From contig CAYPNM010000004.1 of NCBI GenBank assembly GCA_964412105.1, positions 1 to 64,000 on the forward strand: DNA of 64,000 nt, given 5' to 3'. The stretch comes from JAKAGZ01 sp964412105 (GTDB lineage: Bacteria > Bacteroidota > Ignavibacteria > Ignavibacteriales > Ignavibacteriaceae). This document shows positions 7,044 to 16,385 of the stretch, one piece after another. The position numbers were made by a program, and so were the translations under genes. Position 1 is the stretch's first letter, and every line of letters begins with the position of its first letter. The notes beneath the pieces are model-generated. The model was not told the origin of the DNA. It searched no databases and saw only the letters and a program-made list of their open reading frames with translations.

Positions 7044-9509
7044 TTACAAACCGATTTCCAGACCAACCAGGAAATTTCTATCGGCAGCAGGGAAAAACTC
7101 ACCGCCAATAGCATTTGCCGAATATAATTTGTCAAAAATATTATTAACCTGAAAATATACCTTTGAACGGTTCAATGAACTAAACATATCAAATTGATAG
7201 CTCGCAATTGCATTTGCGACAAAATAAGCATCGTTTATATTATCAGTATAACTAACAAATCCGGGATAAGTATTCAAATAATTTGCCAGGTTATTGTCAT
7301 AATTATCCGAGTAGAATCTGCCTGCATATTTTCCTGTAAGCTGTAAATACAAATTATCCTTATTCAGCGTCAATCCAAAGTTTGCAAGAAAATCGGGAAA
7401 TCCGCTGATACTGTTGCCGCTAAGATCAATTACTTCCGATGCGCTTATATAATATTTCCCTTCCTTTATAATATTTTTGCTGAATGTTGCATTTGCGAAC
7501 GCGGAAATACCATCATTTACTTTAACATTTGCGGATAATTCTATTCCACGATGAAGCGTCTGTGGAACATTTCCGGTAATAGGCTGTCCAAAAATATCAA
7601 CTTTACCATTCGCTACAATTTCATTATCAAATATCATATAAAATATATTCAAACTCGCGCTTAGATTTTCACTATTTATTGAAGTTCCGAATTCAATATC
7701 GTTCATAGTCTCCGGCTTTACAATCGGCTGGTTGAAATTGTAACTGCCATCAGGATTTTTTTCAAACAGAGGTGTAGCACCACCTGAAGATTCATCCGCA
7801 TTGTAATAATTTGTTAAACGAGGTTCGTTTGATACCCTGGCAAACGATAAAAATATATTTTGTTCAGTATTTATCTTATAATTTATGCCAAGCCTTGGAT
7901 TAAAAAAGAGGTTGCTTACTTGAAAATCAGTTCCAATATATTTTTCGTCATATAGTCTATATTTATGATACGCCAGTTGAACCTCTCCAAGTAAGTTAAT
8001 TCTGTTATTTAAATTGTAAGTTTCGTGAACAAATCCGTTTGCGATATCTTTGCCGCCTTTATAGTAATAATACCGGTAGTCCTTGGTTACGCCGGGCGGC
8101 AGATTCTCGGCAAAGTCAATACTTCCCCAATGAACAGACCGGTGAAGCCTGAATTCTCCACCTATAATAAGTTCACCATTATCGTGCTTAATACTGACTC
8201 TTGGTATCCAGCCGTACTGTGTATTATCCACTTCAGCTCGTATCAATGTGTTGACCGGATTGCCTGCAGGATCAAATCCATTGGCATGCGTTAGTCTTAA
8301 ATAAGTAGTATCTGCCCATGATCCATCAAAATCAAAAAATCCATTACCGAGCACAAGGAATAGAGCCGAATTAAGAGTTACATTATCGTTCAACCTGTAT
8401 TCATTAAGCAATTCAAAATGCGGCTGCGAGAAATTTTCGATTTCCGTCGGGCGTCTGGCAAGAGTGTCAGTATATTGATTATTATCGGCTTCCCAATATG
8501 AATAGTTCGCAGTTCTCAGGTTCTTATTTGTTATGGTAAACTTTGGCAGTCCTGTATACGCTAAGCCGTCAGCTATCGGACCTCCGTAAAAATTAACCTG
8601 CGTGGTGAGTGATTTGTCATATCTTACCGCCGAGACATTATAAGAAGTAAAATTAATCCAACTGCCCAGCCTGTAGCCGCTGCTTAATGTCTTTGAAAAA
8701 TTTGCATAAACTGAATATTTATTATCTATGAGCCCGCTGGAATAAGATGCGGAATATTTTCTTGTGTTAAAGCTTCCAATTGAAGCCGAATATTCCTGTT
8801 TCGCTTCGTTAGAAAAGGAGGAGGTAATTATATTGATGGACCCTCCGATCGCCGGATAGCCAGTGACTCCGGAGCCTGCTCCCCTCTGAACCTGAATTAA
8901 ATCCGTGCTTGCCAGCAAATCCGGAAAATCCAGCCAGTAAACATTGTGATCCTCAGGATCATTTTGCGGAATGCCATTAATAGAAACGGATATTCTTCTC
9001 TGATCGAAGCCTCTTATACTCAGATAATTATAGCCCAATCCGTTTCCATTTTCCGAATAAAAAGTTGTTGAGGGTAACGAACTTAAGAATTGAGGTATGT
9101 CCTGCAAGGTGTAACTGTCATCTATTTCTTTTCTTGTAACCTTATTGAAGGCAAGTGGAGTCACACCTTCCTTGCCGACATTACCTTCAATAAGAACTGT
9201 CTGAGCCGGGATTATTTTTTGCTGCAGTTCAATATTTACAAATCCCGGTGATATGCTTGTCACATTATATTCTAAAGTAGAATATCCGACATAACTTATT
9301 TTTATTACATCATTTAGCTTTAATCCGTTAAACTTAAATATACCCTTATCATCGGTGATCGTTCCTATTGAGGCGTCGCCTTTTAGTATGAGATTGGCTC
9401 CCGGTAATGGCAGATGGGTCGCAGCATCAGTGACTTTACCTTTAATAGTAATATTCTGCGCCTGGAGCAGAATTGAAGAAAACAATAAAAGACCAATTAA
9501 GATTTTCAT
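7044..9509 (-). CDS. TonB-dependent outer-membrane receptor, probable thiamine uptake
   Basis: The protein has 821 residues with a signal peptide (about 1-17). A carboxypeptidase-regulatory-like beta-sandwich follows (about 20-105, 'GKVTDAATHLPLPGANLIL'), typical of Bacteroidota receptors. The plug comes next (about 115-235, 'SIRGFDQRRISVSINGIPQ' and 'VQRGAGSGVTGYPAIGG'), then a 22-strand-type barrel to the end. The first ATG follows a strong site (ggaggt). It lies directly behind the TPP riboswitch and terminator and is followed by thiamine pyrophosphokinase and an SSS symporter, so its ligand is probably thiamine or a precursor. Similar TonB receptor/transporter/TPK sets under THI elements are known in Bacteroidota. 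The receptor class is certain; the ligand is inferred. Confidence 0.92.
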   Translation of the reverse strand: MKILIGLLLFSSILLQAQNITIKGKVTDAATHLPLPGANLILKGDASIGTITDDKGIFKFNGLKLNDVIKISYVGYSTLEYNVTSISPGFVNIELQQKIIPAQTVLIEGNVGKEGVTPLAFNKVTRKEIDDSYTLQDIPQFLSSLPSTTFYSENGNGLGYNYLSIRGFDQRRISVSINGIPQNDPEDHNVYWLDFPDLLASTDLIQVQRGAGSGVTGYPAIGGSINIITSSFSNEAKQEYSASIGSFNTRKYSASYSSGLIDNKYSVYANFSKTLSSGYRLGSWINFTSYNVSAVRYDKSLTTQVNFYGGPIADGLAYTGLPKFTITNKNLRTANYSYWEADNNQYTDTLARRPTEIENFSQPHFELLNEYRLNDNVTLNSALFLVLGNGFFDFDGSWADTTYLRLTHANGFDPAGNPVNTLIRAEVDNTQYGWIPRVSIKHDNGELIIGGEFRLHRSVHWGSIDFAENLPPGVTKDYRYYYYKGGKDIANGFVHETYNLNNRINLLGEVQLAYHKYRLYDEKYIGTDFQVSNLFFNPRLGINYKINTEQNIFLSFARVSNEPRLTNYYNADESSGGATPLFEKNPDGSYNFNQPIVKPETMNDIEFGTSINSENLSASLNIFYMIFDNEIVANGKVDIFGQPITGNVPQTLHRGIELSANVKVNDGISAFANATFSKNIIKEGKYYISASEVIDLSGNSISGFPDFLANFGLTLNKDNLYLQLTGKYAGRFYSDNYDNNLANYLNTYPGFVSYTDNINDAYFVANAIASYQFDMFSSLNRSKVYFQVNNIFDKLYSANAIGGEFFPAADRNFLVGLEIGL

Positions 9510-9529
9510 TTTTTAATTACCTCCGTAAA

Positions 9530-9576
9530 TAAAAAAAGCCGTTTAAAGTCCGAAGGACTCCTTCGGAGAAACGGCT
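9530..9576 (-). terminator. Intrinsic terminator, expression platform of the TPP riboswitch
   Basis: On the minus strand agccgttt (9576-9569) pairs with aaacggct (9544-9537), closing around a bulky inner stem, and is followed by seven Ts. It lies between the aptamer and the receptor's ribosome-binding site. The upstream arm ccgtttc (9574-9568) can instead pair with gaaacgg at the 3' side of aptamer helix P1 (9607-9601), a plausible antiterminator. Confidence 0.88.
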
Positions 9577-9600
9577 AAAAATCTTAAATAGGTCTTCACC

Positions 9601-9685
9601 CCGTTTCCCTACGCTGGAATTACCCAGATCAGGTTAAAGGGTATTATCTCAGATATCCCGAAGATCGGGATAACACCCCTAACGG
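9601..9685 (-). promoter_or_regulatory. TPP riboswitch (THI element)
   Basis: Read on the minus strand, the conserved THI-box elements occur in order: aggggtg, ctgaga, accc, then aacctgatctgg and ccagcgtaggga. Helix P1 closes as ccgtt (9685-9681) with aacgg (9605-9601). The element precedes a TonB receptor, TPK and a transporter, all fitting thiamine control. With the terminator just downstream, TPP binding should stabilise P1, free the terminator arm and stop transcription. Confidence 0.97.
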
Positions 9686-9759
9686 CCTGTTAGAATTTGT
9701 TAATAATTATCAATCTTTGTAAGAACTATAATAAATCAAACTTAAGATAAATTATACCT

Positions 9760-12384
9760 TTATTCAACTATCAATTCCTGGCCAATAATTATTTTATTGT
9801 TGGTCATATTATTCAGCTGCTTCAACCTGCTGATAGTTGTATTGTATTGATGAGCAATTGTATAAAGCGACTCGCCGGTTGTAACTATATGTGATTTAGT
9901 CCCGGAACTATTTGATTTAGATGGAGTATCATTTTCCGGCAGATCATTTATATCTACATCAGAATAAATTCTCAGCTTTCTGCCAGCATAAATCCTGTTG
10001 CTGTAAAGTCCGTTCCATCTCCTGATCTGGGAAACTGATACGTGATACATTTCGGCAATCTGGCTGATAGCATCCCCTTCCTTCACTTCATAATAATTTA
10101 AATTAGCTGAAGTCTTGCTGGTATTGTCTCCAAATGAGGAAGAACCACGACCATAAATCTTTAATATATCGCCCTGATTAATCCGAGTAGTACTCAGACG
10201 GTTCCACTTCATAATCTCAACAACAGGTATTCCAAACCTGAGAGCTATTTCGCTTATAGTATCGCCTCTCTTAACTTTATATCTGTAAACACTCGATTTC
10301 GATGTATTACCATCATTTGAGGAGTAGTATTTGTTCGATCTGTCACTTAAAATTTTAAGTCTTTGTCCCGCATAAATTCTACTTCCGCTTAGATTATTCC
10401 AGTCCATTAGATCGCTGACATTAACGTGATACACAGAGGCTAAATAACCGAGACTTTCACCCCGTCTTATGCGATGATATATCCATACATTAGATGATTT
10501 AACGGGAAGGTTCCTGGTAACTGTTTTTTCTGATTCAGTCAGATTATCAAGACTTGCATAATAGTCTTTTTTGTCATTAGGGACATAAACCGCCAGCTTC
10601 TGTCCGATAGTAATAGCCTTTGTATATGGAATATTGTTCCAGTTCCTGATATCACTCACCCTGACATTAAACAATTCAGCGATATCTAAAAGATTATCTC
10701 TTTTCTTAACGTGATAAATTACTGCTGTTTTTCCTTCGGGTGCAATTATGGTAGCGTTTGAACTGTCATCTTTTTCAACTGAAGCTATATCATTAGATGA
10801 AAGCTGATCCCCGGAAATTTTGGTTGAGTCAGTTAAATCTTTGTTCAATGTCGCATAAGGCGATACATAGCCTGTGCTGTCTGAGCCTAATGCAACTTCT
10901 GTATTATCTGTATCCTCTTCTGCGGCAGTTTGTGTATTCGTATTATAAGAATAGTCTGAGCTGGAAAAATTTCCCGGAATTTTGAGTTTTACACCGGGAT
11001 ATATTCTTGATCTTATTGAAATTCTGTTGGAAGAAGCAAGATCAGACAATGATACACCATACCTGTAAGCAATTCCTGAAAGTGTCTCTCCTCTCCTGAC
11101 TATGTGTACCATATATGTTCTCCTTGCACTTTCAGGTACATTTTGCAAACTAGCTGTCATTTTGTCAAGGGAACCCGGTGGAATCTTTAATTGAAAAGGG
11201 CCATAATGTTTACCTGGTGTACACATCTGAGTTAATTCAGGATTCAGTTCCTGCAAAGTTTCAACATCAATACCGGTAGATTGCGCAAGATAATTCAGAT
11301 CAATTGCATCATTTACTGTGCAAACATCATAATGATCAGGTTTTTCATAATCAATATTGGTAAATCCATATTTAACGGGATCCATTCCGATTAAACATAC
11401 AGCAATAAACTGAGGGACATAACTCCGGGTTTCACGCGGAAGATATCTTCTTGCATCCCAAAAATCGTTGTTGCGGGCCCTTCTGAGTGCTCTCGTAATT
11501 CTTCCCTCACCTGCATTATAAGCAGCGAGTACAAGGTACCAGTCTCCCAGATCATCATAAAGATCCTTTAAATGCTTTGCAGCGGCTACTGTTGATTTTT
11601 CAGGACTTCTTCTTTCATCATAATAAAAATCAGATTGCAGTCCATACATCCTTCCAGTAGCTCTCACAAACTGCCACATACCAACAGCATTTGCCCACGA
11701 CCTTGCAACCGGATTTAATCCGCTTTCTACCATAGCAAGATACGCCAGCTGTTTTGGAATTCCTTCCTGCTGAAAAATCTTTGTTATCATCGGAAAGTAT
11801 TTTCCCGATCTTTCCAGCCACACCTGCATATAGTCCCTGCCGCGACTGGTATAGTATTCGATCCACTGTTCAACTATAGGATTAATTTCAAGAGGAATTT
11901 CTGCAGGTATAACGACAGGTTTAAAATCTTTTGGAATTTCAGGTTCTTTTCCATTTTGCGCTACCTGGTGTTCGGAAACAGTTTTTCCCATCCATTCTTC
12001 AAGCGCAGCAAAAGAAACGTTTACGGGCAATTCTGACAGACCATCCACATACTTTTTGTAGTCATCAAGAATTGATTTTTCTAATTCAACGTACGCTTCA
12101 TTTTCCTCAATGCCGGGATAATAACTCAGGCTATTAATAATTTTTAATGCTGATTCATAATTAGCGACAGTCTCATTGGTGCTGTTTAATTCCTGTTTGG
12201 CCAAAGCGGCTACATAAAACTGCCGGGCCTGTTCCAGCATTTCTGAAACTATGCCTGTTTTTTCAACTTTCTGTGTCGGTTCTTTAGGAGTGTCCTCCTT
12301 TACCATTTCTTTATTTGCACTGCAGGAATAAAAAATAATTGCGAATAAAGAGATAAGAAAAAGTGGTAGCGCTCTTCTAATCAT
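9760..12384 (-). CDS. Membrane-bound lytic murein transglycosylase (MltD-like) with six LysM domains
   Basis: Cleaves peptidoglycan glycan strands. I chose the ATG at 12384, 20 codons inside the longest frame, because ggag lies just ahead of it and it opens a clean lipoprotein signal ending 'IIFYSCS' (Cys21); this gives 874 residues. The SLT domain lies at about 190-330 with catalytic Glu220 in 'AMVESGLNP', followed by 'AVGMWQF' and 'AAYNAGEGR'. Six LysM repeats for peptidoglycan binding follow, each opening like 'HIVRRGETLSGIAYRYGV' and ending near 'AGxxLKI', separated by Ser/Asn-rich linkers. E. coli MltD usually has fewer LysM copies. No operon partner is evident: it sits 123 bp after pccB and ahead of the riboswitch leader. 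Confidence 0.93.
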   Translation of the reverse strand: MIRRALPLFLISLFAIIFYSCSANKEMVKEDTPKEPTQKVEKTGIVSEMLEQARQFYVAALAKQELNSTNETVANYESALKIINSLSYYPGIEENEAYVELEKSILDDYKKYVDGLSELPVNVSFAALEEWMGKTVSEHQVAQNGKEPEIPKDFKPVVIPAEIPLEINPIVEQWIEYYTSRGRDYMQVWLERSGKYFPMITKIFQQEGIPKQLAYLAMVESGLNPVARSWANAVGMWQFVRATGRMYGLQSDFYYDERRSPEKSTVAAAKHLKDLYDDLGDWYLVLAAYNAGEGRITRALRRARNNDFWDARRYLPRETRSYVPQFIAVCLIGMDPVKYGFTNIDYEKPDHYDVCTVNDAIDLNYLAQSTGIDVETLQELNPELTQMCTPGKHYGPFQLKIPPGSLDKMTASLQNVPESARRTYMVHIVRRGETLSGIAYRYGVSLSDLASSNRISIRSRIYPGVKLKIPGNFSSSDYSYNTNTQTAAEEDTDNTEVALGSDSTGYVSPYATLNKDLTDSTKISGDQLSSNDIASVEKDDSSNATIIAPEGKTAVIYHVKKRDNLLDIAELFNVRVSDIRNWNNIPYTKAITIGQKLAVYVPNDKKDYYASLDNLTESEKTVTRNLPVKSSNVWIYHRIRRGESLGYLASVYHVNVSDLMDWNNLSGSRIYAGQRLKILSDRSNKYYSSNDGNTSKSSVYRYKVKRGDTISEIALRFGIPVVEIMKWNRLSTTRINQGDILKIYGRGSSSFGDNTSKTSANLNYYEVKEGDAISQIAEMYHVSVSQIRRWNGLYSNRIYAGRKLRIYSDVDINDLPENDTPSKSNSSGTKSHIVTTGESLYTIAHQYNTTISRLKQLNNMTNNKIIIGQELIVE

Positions 12385-12507
12385 CCATACTCCATTAGGG
12401 TTATATTTAGGGGCGAATATAAGATTTAGTTTTTCCTTTATCAAGTATTATTTTAGCTGATTGGGCTAATCTTATACAAGATAAAGAGTTATATTCTTGT
12501 AAAATTA

Positions 12508-14052
12508 CTATAAGGGTATATTTCCGTGCTTTTTCTTTGGATTTTTATCGACCTTGGTTTTTAATAGTTTCAATGAATTAATCAGTCTAATTTTTGTTTC
12601 TCTGGGTAGAATTACGTCATCAAGGTAACCTCTCTCCGCAGCAATATAAGGATTGGCAAACTTTTCAATATATTCGTCTAATTTCTTCTCCGTTTCTTTC
12701 TGGGGATCTTCTGCGCCTGCAATTTCTTTTTTGAAGATAATTTCAACAGCACCTTTGGGTCCCATAACTGCAATTTCGGCACTTGGCCAGGCAAAATTAA
12801 AATCACCCCGAATATGCTTGGAATTCATTACATCATACGCACCGCCATAAGCTTTTCTTGTAATCACAGTAACTTTAGGAACAGTTGCTTCACAAAATGC
12901 ATATAGCAGTTTGGAACCATGCTTTATTATACCTCCCCACTCCTGTTCAGTTCCCGGCAGGAATCCAGGCACATCTTCAAGTACCAATAATGGAATATTA
13001 AAAGCGTCACAAAACCTTACGAATCTAGCACCCTTTACTGAGGCGTTTATGTCCAGTACTCCGGCAAGCACCGAAGGCTGATTTGCAACAATACCAACCG
13101 ACATTCCGCCTATTCTCGCAAAGCCAACAACAATATTTTGTGCATAACCGGAATGAACTTCCAGGAATTCTTTATCATCCACTAGAAGAGCAATTATTTC
13201 TTTCATGTCGTAGGGTTTATTCGGACTGTCAGGAATTATCGTGTCGAGTTCACTAATTGGTCCAAGGATTGATTCATCAAAATCTACATCATAAGGCTTG
13301 TCCATAAAATTAAGCGGAAGGTAGCTCATTAGCTTCCTGATGTTGAGTAAAATTTCCACTTCATTTTCGTAAATGAAATGCGCTACTCCGCTTTTGGTAG
13401 CATGTGTTTCTGCCCCTCCCAGATCTTCAAAAGTTACATCCTCATGTGTAACAGTTTTTACTACATTCGGACCGGTAACAAACATATGGCTCGTGTTTTT
13501 CACCATAAAAATGAAATCAGTTATTGCCGGAGAATAAACCGCTCCTCCGGCACATGGACCCAATATAGCTGAGATTTGTGGAATGACTCCGGATGCAAGT
13601 GTATTTAGTAAAAATATATCTGCATAACCGCCAAGACTTACAACTCCCTCCTGAATTCTGGCCCCGCCTGAATCATTCAGTCCGATTACCGGAATTCCTA
13701 TTTTCATCGCCGTTTCCATTATCTTAACAATTTTTTCAGCGTGAGCTTCCGATAAAGAACCACCAAAGACAGTAAAATCCTGACTAAATATCGCAACTGA
13801 TCTTCCATCTATTTTTGCAAAACCAGTTACGACTCCATCGCCCGGATAGTGTTGTTTATTCAAACCGAAATCAGTGGCACGATGTTTAACAAACATATCA
13901 ATCTCTTCAAAACTCCCTTCATCCACCAGGAGATCAATACGTTCTCTGGCTGAAAGTTTTCCCTTATCGTGCTGGGATTTTAATCTTTCAGGTCCACCGC
14001 CTAGTTTTGCCTTTTCTTTTTTCTTAAGCAGATCATTAACTTTATCCTGCAT
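12508..14052 (-). CDS. pccB: Acyl-CoA carboxylase carboxyltransferase (propionyl-CoA carboxylase beta-like)
   Basis: The protein has 514 residues, the normal family length. It transfers the carboxyl group from biotin to an acyl-CoA, probably propionyl-CoA. The two crotonase-type halves are visible, with oxyanion-hole stretches 'NDSGGARIQEGV', 'GPCAGGAVYSPA' in the N-half and 'VPGFLPGTEQE', 'RKAYGGAYDVM' in the C-half. The C-terminus ends 'KKKHGNIPL', as in many PccB/MmdA proteins. No biotin carboxylase or biotin carrier gene is near, so its partners are encoded elsewhere, and a methylmalonyl-CoA decarboxylase alpha subunit is an alternative. It starts 28 bp after the ABC ATPase stop. Confidence 0.92.
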   Translation of the reverse strand: MQDKVNDLLKKKEKAKLGGGPERLKSQHDKGKLSARERIDLLVDEGSFEEIDMFVKHRATDFGLNKQHYPGDGVVTGFAKIDGRSVAIFSQDFTVFGGSLSEAHAEKIVKIMETAMKIGIPVIGLNDSGGARIQEGVVSLGGYADIFLLNTLASGVIPQISAILGPCAGGAVYSPAITDFIFMVKNTSHMFVTGPNVVKTVTHEDVTFEDLGGAETHATKSGVAHFIYENEVEILLNIRKLMSYLPLNFMDKPYDVDFDESILGPISELDTIIPDSPNKPYDMKEIIALLVDDKEFLEVHSGYAQNIVVGFARIGGMSVGIVANQPSVLAGVLDINASVKGARFVRFCDAFNIPLLVLEDVPGFLPGTEQEWGGIIKHGSKLLYAFCEATVPKVTVITRKAYGGAYDVMNSKHIRGDFNFAWPSAEIAVMGPKGAVEIIFKKEIAGAEDPQKETEKKLDEYIEKFANPYIAAERGYLDDVILPRETKIRLINSLKLLKTKVDKNPKKKHGNIPL

Positions 14053-14080
14053 AATAAATTCGCCTTTAAATATTTAGAAA

Positions 14081-14860
14081 TCAGTAATGTACTTCAGTTT
14101 GCAATGTTTCTCCTGAAGCCTGGAAGGACTTTTCAATTTCATTTCTTAAAGAAATAAATCTTTCATGGCTGTTCAGCCCTTTTTTTCTTAAAGTTTCAGC
14201 ATCGAGCTTAATTTCTTCAATTATTTTACCCGGATTTTTCTTCATTAAAAAGATTTTATTTGAAAGATAAACGGCTTCGGCAATATTCGTCGTTGCCAGA
14301 ATAAATGAGACCTTATATTTTCCCTGAATTGCTCTTAAAAGATCATAAATTTCATCTTTAGTGATTGAATTCATCCTTTTGAAAGGATCATCCAGCAGAA
14401 TGAAATCCGGCTTAACTGCCAAAGCCCTTGCGAGAGAAATCCTGAATCTAAACCCAAGGCTTTCATTGTGTGGATGATGATTTTGATAGCCAGTCAATCC
14501 GACGTTTTCAATCAGTTCCTTTAAACCATCGCCCTTGATTTGTGAAACAAAATTTATATTCTCCTCCACATTAAGCCAGGGAAAGGAAGACGGTTTTTCA
14601 GGTATGTATGGAATTTTGCCAACCGGATTTATATACGGTTCTTTCATCAGTAAAACATTACCGCTGTCAGGTTTTTCTATGGCAGCAATTATTTTAAGCA
14701 GAGTTGTTTTGCCGCTGGCGAATGAAGCAAGTATTGAGATAAAACTACTTTTGTCATCCGGGATTTCAATTGAAAAGCTTATATCTTCAAGAACATTAAA
14801 TTTTGCACCTGCCGGGCCAACAAAAAATTTGGATACATTTTGTAATTCAAGGCTTTTCAA
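14081..14860 (-). CDS. ABC transporter ATP-binding protein (SsuB/TauB-like) with degenerate catalytic motifs
   Basis: The protein has 259 residues with the overall plan of nitrate/sulfonate/taurine-type ATPases. Nearly every catalytic motif is altered. Walker A reads ASFASGKTT (45-53), with Ala for the first and third glycines but Lys51 kept. The Q-loop Gln is replaced (Pro87 region). The LSGGQ signature is 'ESLGFRFR' (133-140). Walker B ends LLDDP, with Asp158 instead of the catalytic Glu. The D-loop is RMN, and the switch His is Asn192 ('ATTNIAEA'). The start is TTG at 14860, directly after the permease stop TAA (14863-14861), so translation is coupled. It may be a weak or inactive ATPase. 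No frameshift or stop is seen. Confidence 0.82.
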   Translation of the reverse strand: MKSLELQNVSKFFVGPAGAKFNVLEDISFSIEIPDDKSSFISILASFASGKTTLLKIIAAIEKPDSGNVLLMKEPYINPVGKIPYIPEKPSSFPWLNVEENINFVSQIKGDGLKELIENVGLTGYQNHHPHNESLGFRFRISLARALAVKPDFILLDDPFKRMNSITKDEIYDLLRAIQGKYKVSFILATTNIAEAVYLSNKIFLMKKNPGKIIEEIKLDAETLRKKGLNSHERFISLRNEIEKSFQASGETLQTEVHY

Positions 14861-15631
14861 TTATAAACTCCAGAATGCAAATTTTTTATGAAGATATTTA
14901 ATAATCCATCTGCCAATAAAAATCGTTACTCCTACTATGATAAAAACAGAAAATAAAGCTGAAAGATCTTTATATAATAGTGCCAGCCTGAAAATATAGC
15001 CCAGTCCGGTATTACCTTTGATAAACTCAAATGCGATGATCAGAGACCAGATATATAAATGTAATTCATTGAGATGATTAAATATTTCAGGTTGAAGCGC
15101 TTTCCATACTATTTTTCGTTTTATCCTGCCTTCGGTAATTCCCAGTGATCTGGCTGCATCAATATACTCAGGTTTGAGGTTTTCAATACTTTTTTGGAAG
15201 AAAATGACCAGTGAGAGGAATGCTGTAACAAAGGCAAAAATAAATTCAATATAAACCGAAGCGGGGAACCAGTATATTAAAAGTAATCCGATCAGGATAC
15301 CGGGAAGAAATTTTGAAAACCAATTCAGTGAACTGATGAAATCACTTATTATACTTTTTCTTCCAATAAAAAAATGATTTAAGAAATGAACAGCCAGATA
15401 TGCAATTAAGATTGAGAGATAAACCGAAACAACCGTATTCAAAAATCCAAACGGCAGATTATAGTCTTTCCATAAATCCCCAAAAGATTGAATCACTATT
15501 GAAGGCTTTGGAAGAATATTATTTACCGGAAGGATAAATTCAAAAAGGATTATCCAAAGTATAAAATAAAAGAGAATAAAAATTAAGTGAGATCTTTTTG
15601 ACGAAGCTGATGAATTCATAAAAAGAAGCAT
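14861..15631 (-). CDS. ABC transporter permease (SsuC/TauC-like)
   Basis: The protein has 256 residues and about six membrane helices. The coupling (EAA) motif 'YIDAARSLGITEGRIKRKI' lies at about 165-183, with the conserved Gly of the binding-protein-dependent permease family. It immediately precedes the ATPase with no gap. No periplasmic binding protein is nearby, so the substrate cannot be inferred. The ORF start ATG at 15631 has a weak upstream site, and an ATG four codons later would serve equally well. Confidence 0.85.
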   Translation of the reverse strand: MLLFMNSSASSKRSHLIFILFYFILWIILFEFILPVNNILPKPSIVIQSFGDLWKDYNLPFGFLNTVVSVYLSILIAYLAVHFLNHFFIGRKSIISDFISSLNWFSKFLPGILIGLLLIYWFPASVYIEFIFAFVTAFLSLVIFFQKSIENLKPEYIDAARSLGITEGRIKRKIVWKALQPEIFNHLNELHLYIWSLIIAFEFIKGNTGLGYIFRLALLYKDLSALFSVFIIVGVTIFIGRWIIKYLHKKFAFWSL

Positions 15632-15728
15632 TAATAAGAGTCGGATCGTAATTAACTAAGATTTTAACTATCTAAAATATATTGAAAGAAGGGCTTTATA
15701 TCAACGCAGCATTAAACCGGAGACCTGA

Positions 15729-16376
15729 TTAAACTGCCTGTAAAAAAGGATTTCCTGTTCGCTCTATCCCAATTTTGCTATCCTCACCGTGTCCCGGATA
15801 TATAATTACCTCATCATCAAGTGTCAGCAATTTTGTTTTGATTGAATTTATCAGTGTCGGATAATTCCCTCCCGCCAAATCGGTCCTGCCGATGCTACCA
15901 TTAAATAAGACATCTCCTGTTAAGCATTTTTTGTCGGATTCGAAATAAAAGCAATATTCACCGGGTGTATGGCCCGGAGTAAAAAGAAATTTTATTGGTA
16001 TATCACCAATTTTAAGTTCAAGATCTTCAGTAATAAGCTTCTCCGGCATTGGAGGATTCTCTACATTAATTCCAACTAATTCACATTGTCTTTGAAAATG
16101 CTCAAGCAGAATAACATCTTTTTCCGGTACATAGTATTCAGGTTTGTATGTCTGATAAACAAATTTGTTACCCAGTACATGATCAATGTGGCAATGTGTG
16201 TTAAGAAGATATTTTACTTTAAGATTATTAGTGCGGATGAACCCGGCCAGTGCTGATTCCTCATTATCATCAAAGCATCCCGGATCAACAATTCCGGCTT
16301 CCTTTGTATTGCTGCACCATATAACGTAGGTGTTCTCCGCGAAAGGATTGAATATTAACTTTTGTAGCTTGAGCAT
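15729..16376 (-). CDS. MBL-fold metallo-hydrolase (glyoxalase II-like)
   Basis: The protein has 215 residues. Its zinc-binding motifs are clear: 'THCHIDHVLG' (HxHxDH, about 60-66), 'PGHTPGEYCF' (about 134), 'TGDVLF' (Asp, about 153) and 'YPGHGEDS' (about 195). This is the small YcbL/GloB-like hydrolase group, which usually cleaves thioesters such as S-lactoylglutathione or related substrates. The glyoxalase II C-terminal domain is absent, so the true substrate is open. It lies 10 bp after aroC and is probably co-transcribed with it. Confidence 0.88.
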   Translation of the reverse strand: MLKLQKLIFNPFAENTYVIWCSNTKEAGIVDPGCFDDNEESALAGFIRTNNLKVKYLLNTHCHIDHVLGNKFVYQTYKPEYYVPEKDVILLEHFQRQCELVGINVENPPMPEKLITEDLELKIGDIPIKFLFTPGHTPGEYCFYFESDKKCLTGDVLFNGSIGRTDLAGGNYPTLINSIKTKLLTLDDEVIIYPGHGEDSKIGIERTGNPFLQAV

Positions 16377-16385
16377 AGGATATTT

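Noticed and set aside
11630..11866. Second minus-strand ORF within the lytic transglycosylase gene
   Set aside because: It is out of frame with a clear SLT/LysM protein and carries no domain.
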